In this document: piece after piece, positions 36,267 to 44,763 of the stretch
How positions within the stretch are numbered: position 1 is the first letter of the stretch
How the letters are laid out: the number at the start of each line of letters is the position of its first letter
Source of the DNA: Paraburkholderia rhynchosiae
GTDB lineage: Bacteria > Pseudomonadota > Gammaproteobacteria > Burkholderiales > Burkholderiaceae
Length of the DNA stretch: 64,000 nt
NCBI RefSeq assembly: GCF_002879865.1
Contig: NZ_PNXY01000003.1
Span: 1 to 64,000 of the forward strand
Direction: 5' to 3'
Made by a program: the position numbers and the translations under genes
Notes under the pieces: model-generated
What the model saw: only the letters and a program-made list of their open reading frames with translations
Databases searched by the model: none
Told to the model about the DNA's origin: nothing

Positions 36267-36377
36267 CAATGAGTCGGTTTTTTGCTCCGTCCCACGGAGT
36301 AGTAGGCGCTCGCACTGCTCCGTCTAACGGAGTAGTAGAGGGTGTTTTTGGCGAGGTCTCTACTCCGTCAGACGGAA
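36251..36377. repeat. CTCCGT/ACGGAG palindromic repeat array
   Basis: Four copies of CTCCGT start at 36252, 36285, 36318 and 36363; the first three are spaced exactly 33 bases. Copies 2 and 3 are near-identical 22-mers (36284-36305 and 36317-36338): a palindrome followed by AGTAG. Copy 4 is a palindrome with a 3-base spacer, and copy 1 is a half-site. It looks like an iteron or operator array. Confidence 0.7.
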
Positions 36378-36708
36378 ACCCATCTAGATATAACCATCTG
36401 CCTGCGGGTTTTGAACGGGGATGGTCGGCAGTGCAGCAGCAGCGCGCACCCGCACTACTAGAGCGCGAGCGGTTGGGTTTGACGTTGCCGTACCTGTTAT
36501 TGGGGCAAGCGAAGCGCGTCAGGTTCGAGTGTGGGTAACCGGCGAATCGCGTAGCGACCGTGCACAGCCTCGTGCTGTGTGCGGGCCGGTTATCCAGCAC
36601 GGGGATGATCGACAAGCGTAGTGCATCAGGGGTGAGGGCTTTCCAGTACCTCGCCCATAACCAGCCTTTCGCAGTACTAAGCGCGGAAGGTATTTTGAAG
36701 GAAATGAA
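36378..36708. other. Non-coding stretch with a stable stem-loop
   Basis: I see no convincing gene here. It contains an outer stem of 11 positions (36533-36543 with 36585-36595, one mismatch) around an inner 6-bp stem (36562-36567 with 36575-36580). Together with the repeat array on its left it is a candidate origin or RNA-based control region. Confidence 0.5.
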
Positions 36709-37068
36709 ATGTGGATTTTTCTCAGCGATAGCTTCCTGTCCATAGTGGACGCCAGCACCGAACCCGGCACGCTTCTCGTGCGCGCGCGCCGTGAGGGCGA
36801 CATCGAGCAGGTGTTTCCGGGCGCGAACGTCGTCAGTGTCGTCGGTCGCGACTACCTTTTCCGTGCGGCCGTACCGCGCCAGTCCGTAGCCCAAGCGCTC
36901 GTGGATCAGGTCATGAATCTGACCTATCCGAACTTCAAGTCGTCATGTTCAGACCCGCACCTTCACCGCGCCTATGCTGCAGTGTGGTCGGTTATGGCGA
37001 CCCTCCAGCCCTATGAGCCGTACGCACGCACGCCGCGCCCGAACTTCCGCAAGCACCCGCGCCGTTGA
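36709..37068 (+). CDS. Hypothetical satellite protein (119 residues)
   Basis: A small alpha/beta protein (MWIFLSDSFLSIVDASTEPG, TLLVRARREGDIEQVFPGANV, RQSVAQALVDQVMNLTYPNF) with a basic tail. AAGGA lies six bases before the ATG. Proteins with this MWIFL start are widespread in Proteobacteria without assigned function. No catalytic motif is seen. Confidence 0.6.
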   Translation: MWIFLSDSFLSIVDASTEPGTLLVRARREGDIEQVFPGANVVSVVGRDYLFRAAVPRQSVAQALVDQVMNLTYPNFKSSCSDPHLHRAYAAVWSVMATLQPYEPYARTPRPNFRKHPRR

Positions 37069-37208
37069 TTGTCACCGGGCCGCTCGACACGCGGCCCCCC
37101 GCGCCTTCGAGTAAGCCGCCGCTAACCCGCACCACAGTACAATCCGCCCACCTGACAGATTAAACCACGGAGCCGCACAGACGGCCGCACACAGGGGAAA
37201 GCAACACC

Positions 37209-37862
37209 ATGAAGAAGACCAGCATCGCCGCCATGATCGCGCTGGCATCCGTTGGAGTGCACGCTCAGACCGCAGCCCCGACGTATCAGACGAGCTTCGA
37301 CTGCTCGAAGGCCGTGTCTTACTCGGAGCACGCGATTTGCGAGGACGCAGACCTTGCTGCTCGCGACTTGGCGTACTGGGGTGAATTCCAGTCTGCGCGC
37401 AAGGCGGTCGCCGACAAGAAGGCGTTCCACGATCACGCAATTGCGGCGTTCAAAGAGCGCCAGAAGTGCACGGATACCATGTGCGTCGTGTCGTGGTTCG
37501 ATGAGAACGAAAACTACATTCGCTCGCTGTCAGAGGATCACGGTGTGGCGAGCGATGCTGCTGAAAGAAAGCGGGCCGACGACCTTACCGCGCTCGCGAA
37601 GAAAATGGATTCGGAGTGGCAGATTTACACGCGCGTCGGCGGCTGTCAGACACTCTCTGTTTTTGAAATTAAGGCCGGTATTACCCCGGACGCGACAACG
37701 CCAGAGCAGTTCTCCGCAAAGCACTGGCATAACGCGCCAATCCAGTACGGCCACGGTGGCGAGGCAGCGGAAATCAAGACCGACGAAGGGACGCTCTTTC
37801 TTGCGCACGGCTCGAAGGTGTGCAACGAGATGGCAGCGACCATTCAAGCGGGCGGCAACTAA
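37209..37862 (+). CDS. Exported LprI-like (DUF1311) protein
   Basis: A 217-residue periplasmic protein. A signal peptide (MKKTSIAAMIALASVGVHA) is followed by FDCSKAVSYSEHAICEDADLAARDLAYWGEF, the Cys pair and D-x-x-L-A/Y pattern of LprI N-terminal domains, known as lysozyme-inhibitor-like. Two more Cys (KCTDTMC) follow. GGGGAAA precedes the ATG. It heads a three-gene cargo operon beside the integrase. A role in protecting or changing the envelope is plausible but inferred. Confidence 0.7.
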   Translation: MKKTSIAAMIALASVGVHAQTAAPTYQTSFDCSKAVSYSEHAICEDADLAARDLAYWGEFQSARKAVADKKAFHDHAIAAFKERQKCTDTMCVVSWFDENENYIRSLSEDHGVASDAAERKRADDLTALAKKMDSEWQIYTRVGGCQTLSVFEIKAGITPDATTPEQFSAKHWHNAPIQYGHGGEAAEIKTDEGTLFLAHGSKVCNEMAATIQAGGN

Positions 37863-37879
37863 CCTGGCACGAGAAAACC

Positions 37880-38227
37880 ATGAAAAAGACCATCGTAACA
37901 CTGGCACTGTCCGTACTCGCGACGGCGGCGCACGCCGATGGTGACGCGGCGAACTTCTTTGGAAACGGCGGTACCTGCGCCGACATGCAGGCTGCGCTGG
38001 ATACCCCCGCTACTGGGCTTATGGCCACTGAGAAATTGCTCGGATTCTTCGATGGCTGGGCTCTTGCGTCGGGGAGTGGCAGGGATATGAGGAGCCTTCC
38101 CCTGTCGAACGGCGGCGTCATAGAGGAAATCCGATACGCGTGTAGGCAGACACCAACCGAGCACTGGCGACTTGTCGAGGCCATCTATCTTCACGATCAT
38201 ACCCACGCGAAAGGGGACGCGAAGTGA
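37880..38227 (+). CDS. Small exported protein, Rap1a/HdeA-like size
   Basis: A 115-residue protein with a signal peptide (MKKTIVTLALSVLATAAHA). The mature part has two cysteines (GGTCADMQAAL, IRYACRQTPTEHW), a glycine-rich centre and a C-terminal helix (RLVEAIYLHDH). Size and Cys spacing resemble periplasmic Rap1a/HdeA-like proteins, but this is weak. The start codon lies 18 bases after the LprI-like gene, and its stop overlaps the next gene. Confidence 0.55.
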   Translation: MKKTIVTLALSVLATAAHADGDAANFFGNGGTCADMQAALDTPATGLMATEKLLGFFDGWALASGSGRDMRSLPLSNGGVIEEIRYACRQTPTEHWRLVEAIYLHDHTHAKGDAK

Positions 38228-38580
38228 GCGATCAGGTCGAAGTGTTGACGGAGCCGCAGAAGCCGAATAAGCCGCGCGTGTCGGCTGGAAATAAATTTCT
38301 GGTCGGAATACCGGTCGCGTACCTTCTCGGCGATTTCCTCGGCAGTTACCTGCTTGCGGCAGTCGCGCCGCGCACGAACACCGAGGTGGGCGCGTCAATC
38401 GCCATTCTGTGGCGCACCGTGTGTCCTCATGATCCAGTCGTCGGGCTCATGTTCTGGTGCGTGGTGGCGTGGTGTGTGGGTGGCGCGCTGCTTGGGGGCC
38501 GCTTCGGCCTGTCGTCGCGCACGCGGATCGGCGCGCTCCTAGCCGGCGCGTTTTGCGTGTATACAATCTTTCAGCCATAG
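38224..38580 (+). CDS. Hypothetical inner-membrane protein (118 residues)
   Basis: Three hydrophobic segments (FLVGIPVAYLLGDFLGSYLL, VVGLMFWCVVAWCVGGALLG and IGALLAGAFCVYTIF) follow a polar N-terminus of about 22 residues. The GTG start overlaps the preceding stop by 4 bases (GTGA), so the three envelope genes are coupled. No family is recognised. Confidence 0.55.
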   Translation: MSDQVEVLTEPQKPNKPRVSAGNKFLVGIPVAYLLGDFLGSYLLAAVAPRTNTEVGASIAILWRTVCPHDPVVGLMFWCVVAWCVGGALLGGRFGLSSRTRIGALLAGAFCVYTIFQP

Positions 38581-38604
38581 GACGCGATGACTAGCACGAA
38601 GTCA

Positions 38605-38674
38605 GCATGAAGGGCGGGGGCTATCGGGCGTTTGCTGAAAACCACTCGCGCCCGAACACCCCGCCCCTTCATGC
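38605..38674. terminator. Long two-stage hairpin between cargo operon and integrase
   Basis: An outer stem of about 15 bp (38605-38619 with 38659-38674, one bulged base) encloses a perfect 7-bp inner stem (38624-38630 with 38649-38655). Its right arm covers the integrase stop codon. There is no T-run; it probably separates convergent transcripts. Confidence 0.6.
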
Positions 38675-39859
38675 GGTCTTCGCCTTCAGTTCGTCCAGAT
38701 AATTCGACCATGCCGTCATCATCTCGACGCGTTTTATAATGAACTTCGTTCGGTTGTAGGCGGTCCCTAAATTGTCAGATACCGTGTGCGCCAACTGGTG
38801 TTCAATCACTTCGGGCGGGAAATCCAGTTGCTCGTGCAAGATCGTTCGGGCCATCGCCCGGAAGCCGTGACCGGTAATCTCGGTGCGCGTGTCGTACCCA
38901 AGGCGACGCAGCGCCGCGTTCACGGCGGCATCGCTCATCGGCCGGTTTTTGTCGCGAGCGCCGGGAAAGACGTACTTTCCGCCGCCGGTCAGCGCCTTCA
39001 ACGTCTTCAAAATCTCGACAGCCTGACTCGACAGCGGCACGAGGTGATCGGTCTTCGTCTTGCTCACCAGGTAGCGCCATTCGGCTTTTTCCAGATCGAA
39101 CTGGGTCCACTCGGCTTTGCGTAGCTCGCCGGGACGCACGAACAGCATCGGGGCCAGCTTCAGCGCGCACTGCACCGGCAGCGTGCCAGTGAAGCCGTCG
39201 AACGCGCGCAGCATCTCGCCAACCTGCTTCGGATCCACGATAGATGCGAAGTGCTCTGTCTGCGCCGGAGGAATGGCGCCAACCAAGTCGCGAGCCGGGT
39301 CCGACTTGCACAATCCGAGCACGACACCGCGACGGAACACGCGACTAATCTCAGAGCGCAGACGGTGCGCCGTGAAGCGTGCGCCGCGCTCGTCCACGCG
39401 CTTGATGACCGCCAGAATCTCGGGCGCTTCAATCTCAGCTATAGGGCGCTTGCCCAGCCAAGGGAACACGTCGGCCTCGAACCGGGCAAGCGTCTTCGCA
39501 TTCTGCGCCGCTTCGACAGTCTCTCCACGGTGCGTCATCCACTCCCGCGCCGCCGCCTCGAACGTGCTCAGTGCGGCCAGCTTCGCTTCGCGCTTGCCTT
39601 CTTTCTTCGCCTCGCTCGGATCGGTTCCGGCGGCCAGTAACGCCTTCGCCTCGGCACGACGGTCGCGAGCATCCTTCAGCGACACGTCAGGGAACCGTCC
39701 CAGCGCCAGCGTCTTCTGCTTGCCATTGAACCGATAGGCCAGACGCCACAGCTTGCCGGTCGGCGTCAGCATCAGAAACAGGCCGCCCGCGTCCGACAGC
39801 TTATTGCCCTTGCCATCCGGGTTGAACTTCGCGGCGGTCACTTGCAACTGGGTGAGCAT
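38669..39859 (-). CDS. int: P4-type tyrosine-recombinase integrase
   Basis: A 396-residue site-specific recombinase. The N-terminal DUF4102 arm-binding domain (about 1-85) has KLSDAGGLFLMLTPTGKLWRLAYR and GRFPDVSLKDAR. The catalytic part has Arg in LFVRPGELRKAEW, HGFR (about 331-334), His in HQLAH (about 358) and the nucleophile Tyr in TAYNRTKF (about 368). It integrates the element at the tRNA-Leu 3' end 170 bases away. Start 39859 matches the family N-terminus. Confidence 0.93.
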   Translation of the reverse strand: MLTQLQVTAAKFNPDGKGNKLSDAGGLFLMLTPTGKLWRLAYRFNGKQKTLALGRFPDVSLKDARDRRAEAKALLAAGTDPSEAKKEGKREAKLAALSTFEAAAREWMTHRGETVEAAQNAKTLARFEADVFPWLGKRPIAEIEAPEILAVIKRVDERGARFTAHRLRSEISRVFRRGVVLGLCKSDPARDLVGAIPPAQTEHFASIVDPKQVGEMLRAFDGFTGTLPVQCALKLAPMLFVRPGELRKAEWTQFDLEKAEWRYLVSKTKTDHLVPLSSQAVEILKTLKALTGGGKYVFPGARDKNRPMSDAAVNAALRRLGYDTRTEITGHGFRAMARTILHEQLDFPPEVIEHQLAHTVSDNLGTAYNRTKFIIKRVEMMTAWSNYLDELKAKTA

Positions 39860-40027
39860 GTTGGTATTCGTTCCGTCTTTTTGATGGTATCGAGAAGATA
39901 CCGACGAATATACCAACAGAAATTGCGGCTTGATAGGGAGGGGCCAGGATGTTTGCGGAAGGATGAACCCAGCGTACACTAGGGTTTGAGGGGATTCTTT
40001 CCGTCCTCAAAAATCCGCAAAAGATTT

Positions 40028-40053
40028 GTTTGGTGCCCAGGGCCGGAATCGAA
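40028..40053. repeat. attR-type direct repeat at the tRNA-Leu 3' end
   Basis: The copy of the 26-bp repeat that overlaps the tRNA (its G at 40046 replaces the T of the distal copy). The tRNA acceptor stem and T-arm are complete here, so the gene stayed functional after insertion. Confidence 0.88.
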
Positions 40054-40115
40054 CCGGCACGCCTTGCGGCGGGGGATTTTGAGTCCCCTGCGTCTACCAA
40101 TTTCACCACCTGGGC
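40031..40115 (-). tRNA. tRNA-Leu (anticodon CAA)
   Basis: An 85-nt class II tRNA with encoded CCA. The acceptor stem GCCCAGG pairs with CCTGGGC. The anticodon stem GGGGA/TCCCC has loop CTCAAAA, giving anticodon CAA. A variable arm follows, then the T-loop GGTTCGATTCC. It is the integration target of the element. Confidence 0.95.
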
Positions 40116-40222
40116 AGATCTTGCGGCACACGCGTTAGAAGCTGGCGCGCGGCGAAGACGCAGATTATGGCCGAAAATTCGACGACGGGCAAGCCGGTCG
40201 CAGCCAGCGCGCCGCGCAGCCG

Positions 40223-41608
40223 TCAAACGGTGCGGGAAAACCGTTCGAGCGTCTGCTGGCCAAGATAGCGGTCGAACACCATCGCGATGTTGCGTACCAG
40301 CATGCGCCCGGCCATTTGCACTTCGAGCTTGCGGTGGCTCAGCGACACAAGACCGTCCTGCTCGAAGCCACGCAAGCGCTCAAGCTCGGGTTTGAACGTA
40401 TCGGGGAAGCGGATACCGTACATGGCTTCGAATTCGTCGAAGCGCAGTTCCAGATTGCACATCAACTGCGTGATGACGTCGCGGCGCAGACGGTCGTCGG
40501 CGGTGAGGCGCACGCCGCGCGTGATCGCGAGCTGGCCGGCGTCGATGGCGGCGCCATACGCCGGCAGCTCTTTTGCGTTCTGCGCGTACACGTCGCCGAC
40601 CTTGCCGATGGACGATGCGCCGAAGGCAATCAGATCGCATTCAGGCCGCGTGCTGTAGCCCTGAAAGTTGCGATGCAAGCTTCGCCGCGCCTGCGCGCGT
40701 GCCAGTTCGTCGGTGGGTAGCGCGAAGTGGTCCATGCCGATATAGACATAGCCCGCGCTCGTCAGACGCTCCGCCACCCGTTGCAGGATCGCCAGGCGCA
40801 CTGCCGGTGAGGGCAGCGTGGCCGCGTCCATCTGTCGTTGCATCTTGAAGAGCTGCGGCATATGCGCATACGCGAACACCGAGAGGCGATCGGGCGCGAG
40901 AGCGATCATCGTATCGAGCGTGCGGCTGAAGCTCTCGACCGTTTGATGCGGCAGCCCGTAAATCAGATCGACGCCGATTGAATGAAAGCCCGAGTGCCGC
41001 GCGGCCTGCATGACCGAGGCGGTCATTTCCAGCGGCTGAATGCGGTTGATGGCTTGCTGCACGAGCGGATCGAAATCCTGCACGCCGAGGCTCAGCCGAT
41101 TGAAACCCAGCTTGCGCAGATGCGCGATGGTATCCGGCGACGCTTCGCGCGGATCGACTTCGATTGAATACTCGGCTTCGTCGTCGGACAACAAGGTGAA
41201 GTGCTCGCGTACCGCGCTCATCAGCTCGGCCATTTCGTCCTGCGACATGAACGTGGGCGTGCCGCCGCCCAGATGCAATTGCGACACCGGGCGCCGCGTG
41301 TCGAAACATGCTGCCTGCAAGGCCATTTCGCGCTTCAACTGTTCGAGATACGGCCGCGCACGCGCGCGATTTTTTGTCGCGATCTTGTTGCAGCCACAGT
41401 AGAAGCACACCGTGTCGCAGAACGGAATATGGAAGTACAGCGAAAGCTCCGTGGCCGAAGCGCCGGGATCGGCGGCGGCGCGAAGATAGTCGGCGGGATT
41501 GAAGTCGTCACGGAACTGAAGGGCCGTTGGATAGGACGTATACCGTGGGCCGTTCGCGCTGTACTTGGCGAGCAGGTCGGGGCGAAACAGCGAGTTAGCG
41601 GTGGTCAT
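40223..41608 (-). CDS. hemN: Oxygen-independent coproporphyrinogen III oxidase
   Basis: A 461-residue radical-SAM enzyme that converts coproporphyrinogen III to protoporphyrinogen IX without oxygen. The 4Fe-4S motif CDTVCFYCGC (CxxxCxxC) lies near residue 65, preceded by LYFHIPFC. HLGGGTPTF and the GVDLIYGLPHQT segment are typical. The length equals HemN rather than the shorter HemW. ATG 41608 is chosen; the 164 codons of open frame upstream are not protein-like. I saw no clear FNR box upstream. Confidence 0.92.
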   Translation of the reverse strand: MTTANSLFRPDLLAKYSANGPRYTSYPTALQFRDDFNPADYLRAAADPGASATELSLYFHIPFCDTVCFYCGCNKIATKNRARARPYLEQLKREMALQAACFDTRRPVSQLHLGGGTPTFMSQDEMAELMSAVREHFTLLSDDEAEYSIEVDPREASPDTIAHLRKLGFNRLSLGVQDFDPLVQQAINRIQPLEMTASVMQAARHSGFHSIGVDLIYGLPHQTVESFSRTLDTMIALAPDRLSVFAYAHMPQLFKMQRQMDAATLPSPAVRLAILQRVAERLTSAGYVYIGMDHFALPTDELARAQARRSLHRNFQGYSTRPECDLIAFGASSIGKVGDVYAQNAKELPAYGAAIDAGQLAITRGVRLTADDRLRRDVITQLMCNLELRFDEFEAMYGIRFPDTFKPELERLRGFEQDGLVSLSHRKLEVQMAGRMLVRNIAMVFDRYLGQQTLERFSRTV

Positions 41609-41829
41609 GAGAGGCTCGTATCGGACGGCCACCGTGAAAGAGACGGGAGCCCGCGAGCTTTGCAACATGGGATGACAGCGCGGACGCCTCTCGAGCGTGA
41701 CCTTGAGGTTCGGCCGAGTGTAAGTGAGCCGCCCTCGGGCCGGATAGTGTAAAAAGGTCGCACGCCAGGCAGTGGCACAATGCGGGTCTGGCGCTGCGGC
41801 GCCTCGCTCCGATCTCAGGAAAATTTGCC

Positions 41830-42156
41830 GTGAGTAATGTGCTGAATCGCGTTGCGAAACGCGACTCTCCGTTTCATGTCGCCGGTCATGCGTGCCGCCC
41901 CGATTGCGGCGCGTGTTGTATCGCGCCGTCGATTTCGAGTCCGATTCCTGGCATGCCGAACGGCAAGCCGGCAGGCGTGCGCTGCGTGCAACTCGGCGAC
42001 GACCTGCGCTGCGCAATTTTCGGGAGGCCCGAGCGACCGGCCTGTTGTTCGGGACTGCAACCGCAGATGGAAATGTGCGGGCCGAATCCAGAGCAAGCAA
42101 TCGCGTGGCTCACACAGCTTGAAACGCAGACTCGGCCGGAAGCGGCGGCGCGCTGA
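41830..42156 (+). CDS. YkgJ-family cysteine-cluster protein
   Basis: A 108-residue protein with the YkgJ-type cysteine pattern: CRPDCGACC, then [20 protein letters not shown] and MCG. The family is annotated as zinc/iron-chelating and its role is unproven. The GTG start at 41830 is the first in frame. It is divergent from hemN, about 220 bases away. Confidence 0.8.
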   Translation: MSNVLNRVAKRDSPFHVAGHACRPDCGACCIAPSISSPIPGMPNGKPAGVRCVQLGDDLRCAIFGRPERPACCSGLQPQMEMCGPNPEQAIAWLTQLETQTRPEAAAR

Positions 42157-42275
42157 TGAGGTGCGCTGATTGCGGCGTTATCCGGGAAAATGCCAACGCT
42201 GTTCAAATACACGGCGAGCGCAATTGGATGCTCGAAAAAGCTTTCGCAACGACTGGCGCTGGCCGACCGCAATAA

Positions 42276-42317
42276 TTTGCATGAGACCAGAGTGCGTGCT
42301 TTGCATGAGACCGGAGT
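42276..42317. repeat. Direct repeat upstream of the DUF1439 gene
   Basis: TTTGCATGAGACCAGAGT (42276-42293) and the same 18-mer with one A-to-G change (42300-42317), exactly 24 bases apart, lie just before the lipoprotein gene. A regulatory role is possible. Confidence 0.45.
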
Positions 42318-42359
42318 AACGCGCTGGAGCACGAACTCCGGTCGACATTGGAGATTTGT

Positions 42360-42950
42360 ATGACTCGACTCGCAGCGCCCGCACGGCGCCGCTTCCTGCT
42401 CGCCGCGCTGACAAGCTGTGGCGCGCTCGGCATCGTCTCGCTCACCGCGTGCGCCACGCCGATCTTTCCGTTCATTCCGTCGCACTATACGTTCTCGCAG
42501 CAGCAGGTGCAGGAGGCCGTGCAGCGCAAATTTCCGTATCAGCGGACGGTCTCGCAAGTGTTCGATGTCGCGCTGACTCATCCGGTGGTCGGCTTCCTGC
42601 CGGATGCCAACCGCGTCTCCGTGAAACTCGACGCGCGTCTCGTGAGCCCTTTCATGCCGCAACCGGTCGACGGCGTCTTTACGCTCTCGAGCGAACTCGC
42701 GTACGATGCCGCCACCAAGTCTGTCGTGCTGAAATCGCCGAACGTGGACAACGTCAGTGTGAGCGGGCAGGCGCAGGCCTACACGCAACAGATCAACGCC
42801 GCAGCGGCACTGCTGGCCACGCAGTTGCTGACGAATTACCCGATCTACACGTTCAAACCTGAGCAACTGCAATTTGCCGGCGTGAATTACGAACCCGGTA
42901 CAATCACCATCCTTACAAACGGTATACGCGTGCAAATCGTCGAGAAATGA
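42360..42950 (+). CDS. DUF1439 lipoprotein
   Basis: A 196-residue envelope lipoprotein. A lipobox-like LTAC follows a hydrophobic segment (LLAALTSCGALGIVSL). The mature part has HYTFSQQQVQEAVQRKFPYQR and LDARLVSPF, the DUF1439 (YceB-like) landmarks. GGAG lies six bases before ATG 42360. The function in the family is unknown; YceB is tied to cell-envelope maintenance. Confidence 0.75.
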   Translation: MTRLAAPARRRFLLAALTSCGALGIVSLTACATPIFPFIPSHYTFSQQQVQEAVQRKFPYQRTVSQVFDVALTHPVVGFLPDANRVSVKLDARLVSPFMPQPVDGVFTLSSELAYDAATKSVVLKSPNVDNVSVSGQAQAYTQQINAAAALLATQLLTNYPIYTFKPEQLQFAGVNYEPGTITILTNGIRVQIVEK

Positions 42951-43035
42951 CGTTGCGCGTGGCCGGCGGGGCCGCGCTCATCGTGCAGGCCCTGTTCGTT
43001 CCGACAATCACAATCTATAGCGATGAGGGGCACGG

Positions 43036-43881
43036 ATGGACTGGTTATTGGCTTGCAAGGCAGTGTTTCTGGGTATCGTCGAAGGCTTGACGGAATTCTT
43101 GCCGGTGTCGAGCACGGGGCATCTGATCGTTGCGGGCAGTCTGCTCAATTTCACCGACGCACACGCGAAGACCTTCGACGTCGTGATTCAACTCGGTGCG
43201 ATCCTGGCCGTGTGTTGGGAGTTTCGCCGCCGCATTGGCAGCGTCGTGAGCGGTCTGCCGAGCCGGCCCGATGCACGCCGTTTTACGCTTAACGTGATCA
43301 TCGCGACCATTCCCGCGGTCGTGCTCGGACTGCTGCTCGAAAAGGCCATCAAGGCAGCGCTATTTTCGCCGGTGCCTGTGGCGTTCGCGCTGGTGGCGGG
43401 CGGCGTCGTGATCTTATGGGCCGAAGCGCGCCAGCGTGGCCAAAGCGGGCAAGCCAAAAAGGTCGCGCGCGTTCATAGCGTGGACGACATCACCCCGCTC
43501 GACGCGCTGAAGGTCGGTCTCGCTCAATGTTTCGCGCTGATTCCGGGCACGTCGCGCTCGGGCTCGACGATCATCGGCGGGATGCTGTTCGGCCTTGACC
43601 GGCGCGTGGCCACGGAGTTTTCCTTCTTCCTCGCGATCCCGATCATGTTCGGCGCGACCGGCTACGAGTTGTACAAGGACTGGCACCTGCTGTCCGCCGA
43701 CGCGCTCGGCATCTTCGCGCTGGGCTTCCTGGCGGCGTTTGTCAGCGCCTTTATCTGCGTGCGCTGGCTGCTTCGCTATATCGCCGCGCATGATTTCACG
43801 GCGTTCGCGTGGTATCGCATCGGCTTCGGATTATTGATTCTGCTGGTCGGTTATAGCGGCGCGTTGAGTTGGGCTGATTAA
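43036..43881 (+). CDS. uppP: Undecaprenyl-diphosphatase (bacitracin resistance)
   Basis: A 281-residue integral membrane phosphatase that recycles undecaprenyl pyrophosphate for cell-wall lipid carrier. The two active-site motifs are present: [16 protein letters not shown] (about 17-32) and [15 protein letters not shown] (about 172-186). Length and about eight helices match the family. A terminator follows. Confidence 0.95.
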   Translation: MDWLLACKAVFLGIVEGLTEFLPVSSTGHLIVAGSLLNFTDAHAKTFDVVIQLGAILAVCWEFRRRIGSVVSGLPSRPDARRFTLNVIIATIPAVVLGLLLEKAIKAALFSPVPVAFALVAGGVVILWAEARQRGQSGQAKKVARVHSVDDITPLDALKVGLAQCFALIPGTSRSGSTIIGGMLFGLDRRVATEFSFFLAIPIMFGATGYELYKDWHLLSADALGIFALGFLAAFVSAFICVRWLLRYIAAHDFTAFAWYRIGFGLLILLVGYSGALSWAD

Positions 43882-43907
43882 GTTTCTCGCGCTGTTTATG
43901 CCGCCAT

Positions 43908-43943
43908 AAAAAAGGTCCGCCATTTATTTGGCAGACCTTTTTG
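43908..43943. terminator. Terminator after uppP (probably bidirectional)
   Basis: A stem of about 11 bp with one mismatch (left arm ending near 43921, right arm 43929-43939) is flanked by A-run and T-run. It serves uppP and the convergent trmB. Confidence 0.8.
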
Positions 43944-43980
43944 CTTTCTGCCGGCAATGTTCTTCTGGCAGCGCGCGCTT

Positions 43981-44763
43981 TTACGCGACGTCGCGTTTGC
44001 GGAACACCAGATCCCACACACCGTGTCCGAGCCGCAGGCCGCGTCGCTCGAACTTCGTCACCGGACGATATTCAGGCCGCGGCGCATAGCCGTCGACTGT
44101 GTTATGCAACGCCGGCTCCGCGCTCAGCACTTCGAGCATTTGCTCGGCGTAGTTCTGCCAGTCGGTTGCGCAATGCAGATAGGCGCCGGGCTTCAGACGC
44201 GACGCGAGCAGCGCGACGAACTTCGGCTGAATCAGGCGGCGCTTGTGATGACGCGCCTTGTGCCACGGGTCGGGAAAAAAGATGTGCACGCCGTCGAGGC
44301 TGTCCGGCGCGACCATCTGCTCAAGCACTTCAACGGCGTCGTGCTGGATGATGCGGATATTCGTCAACGACTGTTCGCCCATCAGCTTGAGCAATGCACC
44401 GACGCCGGGCTCATGGACTTCGACGCCGAGAAAGTCGTCGCCGGGACGGTGCGCGGCGATCTCCGCGGTGCTCGCGCCCATACCGAAGCCGATTTCCAGC
44501 ACCCGCGGCGCTTCACGGCCGAACACGCTGTTCCAGTCGGGTTGCTGCGGCGAGAACGGCACGACGAAGCGCGGACCGAGTTCGTCCATGGCGCGCCGCT
44601 GGCCGGTCGAGACGCGCCCGGCGCGTGTGACGAAGCTGCGGATGCGGCGCAGGCGCAGGGCTTCGTCCTGTGGCGCGGCATCGGCGGCGGGGAGGGCGTT
44701 GGCTTCGCTGGAGGGCGTCGGAAGTTCGTCGGGCAAGCCGGCGTCGTTTGGATCGTGGATCAT
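43981..44763 (-). CDS. trmB: tRNA (guanine-N7-)-methyltransferase
   Basis: A 260-residue SAM-dependent enzyme that makes m7G46 in tRNA. The SAM-binding motif is [38 protein letters not shown] is the diagnostic TrmB block. An N-terminal ~45-residue extension ([18 protein letters not shown] and so on) looks disordered. ATG 44763 is chosen; the frame upstream to 44880 is not protein-like. Confidence 0.92.
   Translation of the reverse strand: MIHDPNDAGLPDELPTPSSEANALPAADAAPQDEALRLRRIRSFVTRAGRVSTGQRRAMDELGPRFVVPFSPQQPDWNSVFGREAPRVLEIGFGMGASTAEIAAHRPGDDFLGVEVHEPGVGALLKLMGEQSLTNIRIIQHDAVEVLEQMVAPDSLDGVHIFFPDPWHKARHHKRRLIQPKFVALLASRLKPGAYLHCATDWQNYAEQMLEVLSAEPALHNTVDGYAPRPEYRPVTKFERRGLRLGHGVWDLVFRKRDVA

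Larger units (their letters stand above)
20060..40053. mobile_element. Phage-satellite-like integrative element in tRNA-Leu(CAA)
   Basis: About 20 kb is bounded by a 26-bp direct repeat (20060-20085 and 40028-40053) with a single mismatch; the right copy overlaps the 3' end of an intact tRNA-Leu. A P4-type tyrosine integrase lies at the tRNA end. Inside are AlpA, TOPRIM primase, DUF3631 ATPase, many small phage-like genes, two cargo sets and iteron-like repeats. No capsid, portal, tail, large terminase or lysis gene is visible. This matches the build of P4/PICI-type satellites; a decayed prophage or other integrative element is the alternative. Confidence 0.85.

Noticed and set aside
36251..36377. 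CRISPR array
   Set aside because: Repeats are short palindromes with very short, unequal gaps and no cas gene nearby, so they fit iterons or operators instead.
36421..36621. 66-codon plus-strand frame after the repeat array
   Set aside because: No ribosome-binding site, Arg/Ala-rich shadow composition, and it runs through the stem-loop.
20060..40053. Complete prophage
   Set aside because: No capsid, portal, large terminase, tail or lysis gene is visible among the protein products.
41609..41829. FNR box for hemN
   Set aside because: No convincing TTGAT-N4-ATCAA site between hemN and the divergent YkgJ-type gene.
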